A stretch of DNA of 64,000 nucleotides from positions 2,638,738 through 2,702,737 of the forward strand of contig RPFO01000103.1 of NCBI GenBank assembly GCA_009746045.1, written 5' to 3'. Within the stretch, counting starts at the first letter, position 1. Every line of letters begins with the position of its first letter. Positions 11,838 through 21,719 of the stretch are shown piece by piece. The stretch comes from Mesostigma viride. Its lineage: Eukaryota; Streptophyta; Mesostigmatophyceae; Mesostigmatales; Mesostigmataceae. The notes under the pieces are model-generated. The model did not search any database and was not told the DNA's origin. It was given only the letters and a program-made list of their open reading frames with translations. A program made the position numbers and the translations under genes.

Positions 11838-12057
11838 CAGTCATTCACGCCTTAAGTTGGGTTTGAGGTTTTTGAGGGGGCAACCCAACTTAAGGCGTGA
11901 ACCCAACTTAAGGCGTGATGACTCTACTAAATTCTACTAATTTGAACTAAAGATACTCAAACATACTATTCTGAACTACTTTGAACTTAGAATGTTGAAA
12001 TCCTATGCGACCCAACTTAAGGCGTGAACACAACCCAACTTAAGGCGTGAATGACTG
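11838..12057. mobile_element. Tc1/mariner-type MITE with TA duplication
   Basis: The 220-bp element starts CAGTCATTCACGCCTTAAGT and ends with its inverse (ACTTAAGGCGTGAATGACTG). It is flanked by TA at 11,836-11,837 and 12,058-12,059. CAGT...ACTG ends with a TA duplication are typical of Tc1/mariner. The inner part of the terminal motif, cccaacttaaggcgtga, is repeated three further times inside (near 11,885, 11,903 and 12,010). The AT-rich centre has no coding capacity, so mobilisation in trans is inferred. Confidence 0.85.
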
Positions 12058-12059
12058 TA

Positions 12060-12690
12060 CAGCAGGGCCAAAGCGGACTCTTGCACTTAAAATCAAACGC
12101 CTGACCGAGCTAGCGGGATCACCAGAGCGCACTCCTTTCCTAAAACCAGGCGCCGGACCGGCGGGAGGAGTTCGCTCCTCAAAATTTTTCTTCGCGCCGC
12201 ACAGGAGTACACTCCGTCGCCAAAATTCTGCCGCTGGACACCTTTTTTCCCGTTTTGGGAGTCCGCTCTGGACACGTTTTGGGAGTCCGCGCCGGACACA
12301 TGACTGAGTGTGCTGTTTCGGCTGGATGTCCCCCCTCCTGCTGGCTATCTACCAGGACCCCTATACACGAGTACAGGGTCATCCCGGGCGGAGTAAGGCC
12401 TTCTATCTACTCCGGATCACCTTACATTCCTCGGGCGTTGAGCACGGCGCGCGAGTTTAGTCACGTTACACGTCTCCGCAGACACCCATGGGAGGGCGCT
12501 CGCAGCGGAGATAGACATCCTCCCAGACGTTCTCAGGCAGCAGGCCCCAAAAGGCCCAAAGGTACTGGTGGCGGGTAATCACCACGTGCAAGCGTGCCCA
12601 ATCGATGAATCCACACTGAAACCTTCATTTGCAGGAAGGGACGCACAGCACGGACGATCGCGAGGCGCATCGTATTAACGTCACTCAGCG
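12060..12690. other. Non-coding spacer with a short tandem repeat
   Basis: A 24-bp unit, roughly cgttttgggagtccgcnccgg, occurs twice around 12,250-12,298. Related phrases (gagtgcgct, cgccggac) are scattered from 12,060 to 12,320 and recall 2,440-2,520. I recognise no gene. Confidence 0.4.
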
Positions 12691-14060
12691 TCAAACCACG
12701 CACCATGTCTCAGGTGGGTAGAGTACCTCGAACAATTGCTCACCAGAACGTGGCATGTATCTGAAGTCTCTAACGCGATGTCGATTGCCGTTCTCGGTGT
12801 AGACCCACATGATCCGAGGGAGCCGAGTAAAATCCTCCAAGTGCGGGAGATCAGGTGTCACGTGCACGTCTGGGTCGTCCTTCGTGACCAAGGGTCGGAC
12901 AGGGGCCGGTCGCAGCGGCTCCAGCTGGGTGATTATCACCAGGTGTGCAGGGTGTTCCAGGCCCGGCACTTGGCGCCCGGTAAAAGTACACGCCTTGAAC
13001 TGCGTCGACTGTCACATCGTCCGGGTAGGCGAAGTCTGGACGATGGGATCTGTCCAAGCCCGCCGAAACTGGTACCTGCATGACCCTTATCACGTGATGC
13101 ATAATAGACATTGCCGCCGGCCGATAAAACGTCACCAGGCCCCAAGGGGGCGGCGGGACGTCTTGTGGCAGAGTCAGATCCTCAGGGGCCGCGGGCGCAG
13201 CAACTCGGGGCGGCGATCCGAAGTGCTCATCGCTGGTAAGCATGGGTACATGAATCTGACCAAGCTCGGGCAGATTGTGCAATCCTGCCATGGCTAGGGC
13301 CAAAGTCGTGGGGGATGTCAAACCTGTTGGTGGTCGCCCAGATTCCGCGCCGGTCGCTGGAGTTGACGCGGGCCCTCCCCCCGTGTAGGAAGTACCGGCC
13401 GGGGGCCTCCTTCACTGGCCGTGAGGCTGCCGAGGCGAATCCCCCTCGCCTAGTCCGCCCAGCGTTGAGGGCAACGGAGAGGGGCACAAACATGGAAGAT
13501 GCCATAGGACGCTGAAAAGCCATACCCCTACCACCTCCACGGCCCGCGGGTTGCGAAGTGAAACCGCTACTTGGGCCAGTGGAAGCACCAGGGAGCTGCG
13601 AAGTCTTCCGGTTGGACCTCGGACGTGGTGAGCGTCTGCATCGATGATGATGAAGACGCGGCTGGGGTGGCGCGCGCCGGCACGGGATTTCCCGAAGAAG
13701 CAGGCTCAGCTTTCGGCATCGGGGTTGACGGGGGAGTCTTGCACTGCTCAGGGGCCACAGCAGACTCAGGGGCCACGGGTGGTACACTGGGACGTACCAC
13801 AGGCAGGGGTGAGGCGCTCCCTGTTGCGCTATAGCGATAGAGCCGTTGCCAGCCGTGGGATGGCCGGCGCCAGGGGCTACAGCCGATTGGGTCATAAGCT
13901 AAAGCATTTGCTCCATAGTAGAGCATAACCTGTCGATCCGCTTGTTATCATGATCAGACAAGTCGACGCTGGGGCTCGCGAGTGCAGACATAGCATAACC
14001 GCGGATGGATCTGGTGACGGGTGGTAGATAGGACAACCAGCCGGCACCATTCCATAACCA
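12691..14060 (-). pseudogene. Unidentified reading frame Z, downstream half
   Basis: On the minus strand this continues frame Z across the copia A insertion. The sequence joins in frame as PQASPYGGYGMVPAG. Downstream pieces lie in alternating frames: SALASPSVDLSDHDNKRIDR (about 13,930-14,000), a proline/serine-rich stretch and RGG-like GRGGGRG (about 13,530-13,890), then 12,851-13,321 (LTLPQDVPPPPWGLVTFYRP) and 12,691-12,969 (LPHLEDFTRLPRIMWVYTEN), which meet near 12,960 after one frame change. I do not recognise a family. It may be a gag or an accessory ORF of gypsy C, or an unrelated host gene. Several frameshifts imply decay. Confidence 0.45.
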
Positions 14061-14065
14061 CCATA

Positions 14066-14496
14066 AGTTGAATGCCCTTCACCGCGGGCTTGCACGCCGG
14101 CGATGGAGACAGGATTTTTGTTGTTTGGGGAACCGATTGTGGGAGGCTGAGCCCGCAGCCGCCACTGATTGCTATTGACCCCTTGCAGCTTGCCAGGCCG
14201 CAAGGAGCTCAGGGGCGCGGCGCTAACCGATAAGGCATGCTCGAGCCTCTAACCCGAGACTACCGGTAGGCTACCCGATAGTGCATGCTCGAGCCTCTAA
14301 CCCGAGACTACCGGCACTCAGCGGATCTGTGCTACCGAGGGCAACGGTTCTCTGACCGACCCGGCGCGCACTGGCTTCCGCACCTTGCTTAGGCACCGAC
14401 TAGCATATCTAGACACCAATCTTTGATGCCCACCTAACTAGGCGTCCCGGCCGGCGACTACTGGCCGGCGGATAGATGCCACTCGGGAGCACAACT
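14066..14496 (-). repeat. Copia A 3' LTR
   Basis: 431 bp, AGTTGAATG...GCACAACT on the plus strand. It contains a tandem duplication of about 60 bp (gcatgctcgagcctctaacc word at about 14,236 and 14,283), also present in the other LTR. A purine-rich tract, AAAAAGAAAGTATGGG on the minus strand, abuts it at 14,497-14,513 and is the likely plus-strand primer. Confidence 0.9.
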
Positions 14497-14840
14497 CCCA
14501 TACTTTCTTTTTAATTAATTTTTATAAATTATTTAAAGCGAGGGGCAATAGGGTAGCACTGACCCTGCGAACGTTCAAGTAGAGAAACACGTAACGGCAC
14601 ACTGGCCGTCCCCAAATCCTAAACCCCAAGGAGGGTGCCCTACGCTGGGATCTGAGCACGCCAAAAACACCCGGGCTTTGCTCCCGGCCTCCTTTTCTAC
14701 TTGGGTGCAACTGCACCACATGCATCATTAGTAGGCACACTGGCCGCCTGTCAGGTCTAGGGAAATGTATTCACCGATGAAAGAAGCGCCCATTCCCATG
14801 CAAAAAGACGACAGGTCACACTGTAAAAAAACTCATGTCA

Positions 14841-15604
14841 TCATGAGCTGCCGCAGCACTGGCTTGTACCATGAGGCCCCGACAGCATCGCTGGCTTGGT
14901 CAAGGCATCGGCAATATTCTCGCTCTCGGGGATCCACCGCCGCTCATCCAACACCGTGGCGCCATCCCGGCGGGACTCGGCCAACACAAGGTAATCTAGT
15001 TTGGTGGTAGAGGCGAGCGGGATATTCAGAAACTCAACTATTGACTTGCTATCTGTGCACAGCCGCATGCGGAGCGACAGCGCCACGCGGGCCTTATCCG
15101 CAATCGATTGCAAAAGATGCTGCACATAACACGCATGCATGGTCGACCTAGCGGAAATGAACGCGCGACACTCCGCGCGATAATGCTGTCTACAACTACC
15201 CGCTGATGGATGCGGCTATACCAGTCGACAATAGTGGGCTGCCCAGTGGGGCTATCAAGAAAAAAGACTGCCGCCTCCCGCGCGCGCAGCTGCGTGATGG
15301 TACGCGACTCCAGGTTCGCGTCAGAGTAAATGGTCATTGCCACCGGGCGGGTGATATCAACCCCCCCCAACGCGCAGGCCCTGGGACGCCAACACTTGCG
15401 TTCGGAGATGCTGCGCTCCCATGCCCGCAAGCACGGCGTCGGGCGCACGCGCGTAGATGGACAGGTCGGGTCGCACCGTGCCCGCGAGCCACCCCAGCTG
15501 GCCGTGCACATGCGGTCCCGCGGACGCATCCAGCCGCGCAGGCAGTGATTGCGCGAGCTTGTCAGCGTATTCCTGCTTGGCCGCCATGTCAATGCACCAG
15601 CCAA
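14841..15604 (-). pseudogene. pol: Copia A RNase H
   Basis: Minus-strand pieces in two frames. 15,038-15,604 gives MTIYSDANLESRT and AAVFFLDSPTGQPTIVDWYS (first catalytic D and the strand with WYSR). 14,841-15,140 gives LCTDSKSIVEFLN and ENIADALTKPA, the DSKS and ADALTK boxes that end Ty1/copia RNase H. A frame change near 15,140 breaks it. The reading frame ends about 340 bp before the 3' LTR. Confidence 0.88.
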
Positions 15605-16632
15605 CCGGTGTGCGGTGCAAGGTGTAGGTTAGGCCACAGAAAGGGAGGGGGGTGTTGGGGTCCAGCCACAACGTGCGGCTAGTGGGCAAGAGCTTGGCCA
15701 CAGCGGTTATGAACTGCCGGACCCACGCCCGGGGTCCAATAAGCCGCCAGTCATCCCCATGCCATTGCATGAACGCGGGCTCGTGTGGGTTGGGTGTGTG
15801 GATGTGAAAGAGGTAATTGCTATCGATGTGGGAAAACACCGCCCGGCCATGCTGGCAAAGATGCGTTCAGCCGTCTTGCAAAAGATGATAGGGCTAGACT
15901 GCAGGCCCTCCACACCATGCAAGGAGAAGCGGCAAATACACACACCGCAGCTCCCCCTGCCACACCAAAGGGACCTTGACCACATACACCGTGCCACGCC
16001 ACACTTCCTCGATCGGCCACTGCCGGGTCGCTATGGAGAAAGGCCCGCTGAAAATCTGAGCAGGCCATGGCATAGTCAAAACCCCGATCCAACAGCCCCA
16101 AGAACACCGATGTTAACACCCGGCTAGTGGTCTGCGACGGCCCGGGCGTAAACAATTCCTCCTCCGACAACTCAGACGAGCCCCTGAACTCCGTGACACA
16201 GGGCCGTACATGAAATGTGACAGGGTCAGTGGGGAGGACCTGCTTATACTTGAGCACAAACTTCAAGTTCAGCTTTACCGCCCCTTGCGGCACCTCCATC
16301 AACTCCCCATACACCCCATACATCGCCCACTCCATGGCTGCGCGCGCAAGAAAGCCGCGCGCCACTTATGGAACTTGACAGGGTCACGGCAGTCCTCCTT
16401 AAACTGCGGATAACTAACAGGAAATTTAGCGGCGATGCTCCAGGGAAAAATGCCAAGACTGCTGGGGTGACACTTCTGCGGCTGCGTGACATATCGGCTA
16501 CCAGCGGCTCTGCCGTATATTCCGCCCCGCCAATGGCCCCTACTGCAGCCACTGGCATAATCCTCGGGGTGATTAATAGCCTCGGGGGGACCCGGCCGGT
16601 GAGGGCTGCAAGCGCAACGTGATATTGGTACA
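15357..16632 (-). pseudogene. pol: Copia A reverse transcriptase
   Basis: 15,820-16,365 begins the RT: VKLNLKFVLKYK, VRPCVTEFRG, EEELFTPGPS and the motif A region CSDFQRAFLHSD (catalytic D), in the place of DVKTAFL of Ty1/copia. 15,357-15,839 continues with the catalytic box QWHGDDWRLIG at 15,750-15,761 and later VRPDLSIYARAPDA. The box is HGDD rather than the usual YVDD, as in copia B. The two parts need one frame change around 15,830. 16,366-16,632 encodes the linker from the protease (LYQYHVALAALTGRVPPRLL). Confidence 0.88.
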
Positions 16633-17182
16633 AGTTGTACAAGCTACTGCTTATACTTTTTATGCGGAAACCTGTTTGCTAAGGTTAACGCATATTCTTA
16701 CATCCTGCGCAGGATGTAAGAATATGCGTTAACCTTAGCAGACAGGTTTCCGCATAAAAAGTATAAGCAGTAGCTTGTACAACTTAGAACCGGCGCGGCG
16801 CGGAAGTCACGGGTTCGAAACCTCGTGGGGACAGTGCCGAGTAGGGATTATTTGGGAGGATCCGCCGGGGCACCGGTCGGACCTAATTAATCGCCTAGCG
16901 AGGTAGATATCGGACCTTCCCGGGATTAATATCGAATCAGTAATTCGATATCGAATTAGTAATTCGATGCGGAAGTAAAACCCTAGTTAGGGAGCCGCTT
17001 AATATTCCGCCCCAACGCGCAAAGGTTTTAAGTTGTACAAGCTACTGCTTATACTTTTTATGCGGAAACCTGTTTGCTAAGGTTAACGCATATTCTTACA
17101 TCCTGCGCAGGATGTAAGAATATGCGTTAACCTTAGCAAACAGGTTTCCGCATAAAAAGTATAAGCAGTAGCTTGTACAACT
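16633..17182. mobile_element. TRIM-like element with palindromic terminal repeats, TSD GTACA
   Basis: A 550-bp insertion flanked by GTACA (16,628-16,632 and 17,183-17,187). Removing it restores the copia A frame (EGVGSTGLYQYHVALAAL). Its terminal repeats (16,633-16,784 and 17,031-17,182) are each 152 bp and each a palindrome centred on CCTGCGCAGG. The right one looks perfect; the left has one visible mismatch (cagaca for caaaca). The ends AGTTG...CAACT equal those of copia A and B. The 246-bp centre holds a tRNA B-box-like word, GGTTCGAAACC (16,812-16,822), and a 19-bp tandem repeat (tatcgaatyagtaattcga, about 16,930). There is no coding capacity. Confidence 0.85.
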
Positions 17183-17939
17183 GTACAAGCCTGTGCTTCC
17201 CACCCCCTCGAGGGTCACCAAGCCTGCTGACACGGAAAACCCGGGGAGGGGAACAAAAGGGTTACCGATGAGGGTCATACCCTTGTTGTAACCCTCTAGC
17301 ACTTGCACAGGGACATCTACCCCTAGGATGGGCATGAGCACCTGCCCAGCCACCTAATTATACGCCCGCTGCCCGTCAAACCCCGCAACCTCCTTCCAAC
17401 TACTGGGCAGCAAAGGGTAATATGCCTCGGCTGCCGCAGGGCTCGTGATAGACACGCCTGCCATGGTATCGATGGCCGCAATATGCATAGAGGGAACATC
17501 GTGTGCTTCACTCAAAACCATGGGGCACTTATCTGGCATGACGCGGCTGACTTGTGCCGCACCCCCCGCTGCCGCCGCCTTGATCTTGTCCGCCTTGAGC
17601 AGCTGCCGGAGAACGTGGGCCATGCAGCTGGGAGCCCACGCCGGCGCCTGACGATGTGTCCGGCGCCGCCACGCTGGGCGCTGCTGGGGTCGCGGGGAGG
17701 GGCTGAGTACGTAGCGCCCCTGCGTCGACCCCGGGGACTTGCTCCGGCGCGGCGCCTGCAGGGGGGTGGGCAACAAGCGCATCATGCACAGCCACCCCAA
17801 GTGGGGTGGGTAGGACAGGTTCCAGCCGGGCCCGCTTGGCCGGCCGGCTATCCACATCCCAACCGAGCTGGCGGCTGTGCTCCTTGGCCGCCTACTTGTA
17901 GACCTGGGCATCGGACGCCTTGTACCGATACACCTTATC
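17183..17939 (-). pseudogene. pol: Copia A protease-like domain, between integrase and RT
   Basis: On the minus strand the frame resumes after copia B as DKVYRYKASDAQVYK and reaches IAAIDTMAGVSITSPAAAEA (about 17,460), a retropepsin-type D-T/S motif. After a stop near 17,354 it continues as VLMPILGVDVPVQVLEGYN and TLIGNPFVPLP, matching the second half of the copia B protease (PILGQDTAFCVLEGYQ, ALLGQNFL). It lies downstream of integrase and upstream of RT, where Ty1/copia elements have no protease. DTMA replaces the usual DTGA or DSGA. Confidence 0.7.
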
Positions 17940-18555
17940 AGTTGAGTGAGAGTTTACCACCGAGGGAATCCATGGCTCTTGCAGGAAAGTTGCCTTTATT
18001 ATAATAAGCAAACACAGACGTAAGTCACGTCAAGTCCGAGACTGCACGTAGCACAGACGACAGGGTCGTTGTGCCAAGAGAGCGTGCACGCAAGAGCTAG
18101 CGTCCCGGTGCGACCAAGTCACACATATAGCTTGCTAGGGACGCGTCCAAGTATTCAGCTGTACTGTCACAGCTGAACTGTCAATCAATTGATTACACGG
18201 ACTCTGGCACGCCTTTGGCGCGCAGATCTATCAATTGTCCATACGGCTAGTCCTGTGGACCTATCCGTACATTACTCAGCACCAATTGTCTCATAGGTCC
18301 TGGCGCGCTACAGCACGCCTACCTATCAATTGACTATCAAGTCCTGTACAAGTCCTGTCAACGTCCTGCGGACTATCAAAGTGACACTTGTACATCCTGT
18401 GTCCGTACGCGCCCACAGTGGCGCGCCGGGTACTGTCGGCACAGCCTAGGAAACGTCATAACTTTTACGTCCCGTATCCAAATGAGGCGTTTAAGGTGCC
18501 GTTGGAAAGAGCGTAACAATCTCTATCCACCTAACGTAAATCCTTTACGTTAACT
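17940..18555 (-). repeat. Copia B 3' LTR
   Basis: 616 bp, starting AGTTGAGTGAGAG and ending TTACGTTAACT on the plus strand. The minus-strand tract taaagaaaagaagggattgg at 18,556-18,575 is a good polypurine tract directly before it, which fixes the element's orientation. Confidence 0.92.
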
Positions 18556-18575
18556 CCAATCCCTTCTTTTCTTTA

Positions 18576-19505
18576 GGGATCACATCCCCTGCCAGGGACC
18601 CTTGAAGTAGCTTGAAATGTCCTTCACTCCAGCTTGAAGCTTGAACAGATGTCTTTAATGGCCAATGCCATTCCCCCAGCCCTTTCTTTTAAGGAACTGG
18701 AAAAGAAACAGATCTGCCACAGGGAAAACCATTCCATGAGAAATGGATAAAAACCTATGGAAGTGGCATTACAGAGTACCACCAGATATTAGGAACAAAC
18801 AAAATTAAATACATACAGGTTAATTCTATGAGGTCTTCTCCAGGAGTTAATCCCATCACCTCGGTAGAGCCTCCAGTACAATGACCTTCTGGCGGTGAGT
18901 TACATTAATCCCAGATACTAATCCCATAAAACCCAGTACATATTCAATATAAGTACAATAAATCCATGACAATTAAAATACCACTTGACAAAGTAAGGCG
19001 TATTACAATAGTTTCCCCGTCATTCTCTCAACAGGTTAGTATTGGCGCCCGTCTTACGGCGCCCGTCTACTTGTCAGATGATAAATTGCCACAGCAAACA
19101 AATGACAAAATGAAACACATAGGCAACAATTAAATCCTGCCCTGGGGAACTAGGGAAGTCTGAACAGGTGAAACACCTGAGCAGGCCAGCTTGTAGAAAC
19201 ATAATACCAGGGAATCGAACCCCGCCCTATAAACCCCAGCATATAGGTTCCCAGACCATTGTGAGAGGTATGTACAAACATACATTTTTTTTTAAAATAG
19301 AATACATGGTCTGTAATGGACCTGTCAACCTTGTGTAGTCAACAGCATGAACCCCAGCCAAAACCTGGCTGTATCCTGATCAAAATCAGAGTGAGTGTAC
19401 CATGGTCCATGAGCCTTAGTACAGACTAATATACAGGTATTATGCCAGTCACAATGCTGACACTACCACACAATCTGCTCTCCAATGCCCTATAACCAGG
19501 CACCA
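18576..19505. other. Copia B 3' non-coding region
   Basis: AT-richer DNA between the RNase H stop and the polypurine tract. No open frame of note. It probably forms the 3' untranslated part of the element RNA. Confidence 0.6.
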
Positions 19506-19507
19506 GC

Positions 19508-20152
19508 TTAGGCAGCTTGCTGAGATGGGTCCATCAGAGACTGAAGAACCTTGTATTGCACTGCTGCCTTCTGCACTAGCTTGGTCAAAGCATCAGCAGG
19601 ATTGTCAACCCCAGGGATATGCTCAATATTGGCCAAGGAGGACAACTCTTTAAGAAGGAGATAATCCAAGTCCCTACTTCTGGCCATCTGCCTGTGCACA
19701 AACTGCACCATCCCCATGGAGTCTGTTTTTAGAAGAGTGGTGACCTGAAGTGGCCAAGGAGTGTTAGAAGTCATCTGATGAAGCAACTCCTTTAGATAAA
19801 GGCTTGTGTGAATGCCTTCACAAATAGCCCTGCATTCTGCCACATCACTGCTGACAGCCACCCGTTTGTGCAGGCGACTAAACCAGCTCACCAAACTCCC
19901 CAGGCCTTCCTGTCTGAGCACAAAGAGCCCTGCAGCCCTGCCCCTGACCTTGGAGACCTGCCTGCTGTCCATTGAGCTATCCACATACAGCTCCATGCAA
20001 ATGGGTTGTGATAAATCCACTGCAGACAACAGAATGCCAGACGAAGCCCTGACCTGATCAGCCACCTTGGCAGACCCTAGCTCTGTCAGCATGTCATCAG
20101 GCAACCTGGCTATGACCATAAGGTCTGGCCTGGAAATGCCTGCCACCCAAGC
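19508..20152 (-). CDS. pol: Copia B RNase H (3' end of pol)
   Basis: This minus-strand segment starts in phase at the insertion point (GMVAWVAGISRPDLMVIA, with the first residues coming from 31.3 or 37.4 kb). RNase H boxes are intact: MELYVDSSMDSRQ, ECRAICEG, LKTDSMGMVQF and NPADALTK, with a stop at 19,508. The domain degrades RNA in RNA:DNA hybrids during reverse transcription. It is separated from RT by the gypsy complex at 20,153. The open frame extends upstream into that insert (to 20,260), but that part is not pol. Confidence 0.88.
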   Translation of the reverse strand, partial: AWVAGISRPDLMVIARLPDDMLTELGSAKVADQVRASSGILLSAVDLSQPICMELYVDSSMDSRQVSKVRGRAAGLFVLRQEGLGSLVSWFSRLHKRVAVSSDVAECRAICEGIHTSLYLKELLHQMTSNTPWPLQVTTLLKTDSMGMVQFVHRQMARSRDLDYLLLKELSSLANIEHIPGVDNPADALTKLVQKAAVQYKVLQSLMDPSQQAA

Positions 20153-21548
20153 TGTCGCGTCTGCGTGCCACAATCTCCGGCGCCACCATGGCGGCTGGCC
20201 ACTCAGCTTAATTTGGTAAAACCCAAATGAGCTGAGCTGACGTGCCTGCCTTAACTGCATGCCCTGTGGGGTGGGCGAGGACCTGTCCCATGATTAATGA
20301 AAAGAGGGCTCTCAGCCGAGGACAAGGAACTGTCCCTCGTGCCTGATGACCACCTTCTTGATCCCCTTGTGTACCGTCGCGTGCCGCGTTTGAATATCCT
20401 TGCTGGGGCGTTAGCTAGACGCTCCAACTACTCTAATTGCGACAATATGATGGTGCAAGAGGGTGCTTTTGCCTCCCCTGCTATAGAACAATGCTTTCAC
20501 AACACACACTTTGCACAGTCTGATGATGAAGCCGCACATGCGGAATTTATTGAGAAAGTTAATACAATTACAACACGTTGATAGTCTCAATATCGATGCA
20601 CTCCATGCTCACGAGCCCGCAGTTAGGCAGCGCTCCATGACATGCTACCGGCCTTGCTCCCAAGGAAAGGGAGAAACACGAAGGCCACTAACGAGAGACT
20701 CGAAGAGACTACACGCTGCGTGAGAGTCCTCTTCGACTATGAACCAAACCATTCGTCATGCATGCACACGCATGACACACGCCACACTTGTCAGTCCAGC
20801 CAGGAATGCCAAAACTATCTTGCTGCCTGAACCATGCAAATAGAAACCGCATTCCAGTTGCCGTCCTGGCTTTCTACCACACATGCCAACAAAAGCAGGA
20901 AGGCATCCCGACAAATCTAAATTGCTACCCTGTTGCCGATCTCATCTCCTAGAGGCTCCGGCATTTCTGTCCCTGGGAATGTCCGACATTGAGTCACGTC
21001 CAGCAAGGTCGAAGCATAATATCCTTCAGACAATCTGCACGCTCACACCTTGCGTGTGAGTGGCCCAGCAAACATTGCGTCTAATCGTTCCTTTCTAGAA
21101 GAAATCCCTTTGTAGGGCTGCCAGCGATTTCGCATTCATTCCAGCGATCTGGCTCCGCACCGCAAATTGTCCTTTTCCATTTTCTGTCCAGTCCTCATAA
21201 CGTTGACCCGCTATTCTACACCACAAAGACACCTGGCCTGTCAATAGCCTCGGCGCTGTTGAAGTCCAGCAGTCCAGCTTCAGCTCCAGCTGTCCACTAA
21301 CACGCGTATGATCCTCTCGACGCTGCGCACTTGTGCTGCCGTCCGCTCAAGTCAGTGCTGCGCGCCCAGCTGTGCCTGGCCCGGCGCGCATGCACGTACA
21401 CTTTCGTCCGCTCTTATGCTGCAAGTGCTAGTGTCCCCCCCGGTCACTAGCCTTTGTCGAAAATGCGTAGAAAACAAATTCCTTGCGCACGTCACCGGTC
21501 TTGTGCATAGTGGGCGCCGCCCGGATGACATAGCTCGCGTCCGTGACA
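20153..21548. mobile_element. 1,396-bp unit 'AB' with TGTCGCG...GTGACA ends
   Basis: The unit is exactly the outer parts of the following gypsy element joined without its interior: A (143 bp, equal to 21,551-21,693) plus B (1,253 bp, equal to 30,045-31,292). It starts TGTCGCGTCTGCG and ends GCGTCCGTGACA. AAGC (20,149-20,152) lies to its left and a GC dinucleotide separates it from the next unit. It could be a solo LTR, an internally deleted derivative, or one half of a split-repeat terminus. A 94-codon open frame at 20,297-20,581 is present. Confidence 0.75.
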
Positions 21549-21719
21549 GCTGTCGCGTCTGCGTGCCACAATCTCCGGCGCCACCATGGCGGCTGGCCAC
21601 TCAGCTTAATTTGGTAAAACCCAAATGAGCTGAGCTGACGTGCCTGCCTTAACTGCATGCCCTGTGGGGTGGGCGAGGACCTGTCCCATGATTCCCCCCC
21701 TCGCTGGCGACCGGCCCCA

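Noticed and set aside
11835-12060. CRISPR-like or satellite array of the cccaacttaaggcgtga word
   Set aside because: Repeats are irregularly spaced and two are inverted; the set is explained by MITE ends plus internal copies in a eukaryotic setting.
16800-16830. Possible tRNA gene around GGTTCGAAACC
   Set aside because: Only a B-box and a short hairpin are present; no A-box, anticodon arm or acceptor stem can be folded. Kept only as a remark on the TRIM.
20153-20260. N-terminal extension of the copia B RNase H frame
   Set aside because: Those codons belong to repeat A of the gypsy complex; RT codons precede RNase H in the uninterrupted element.
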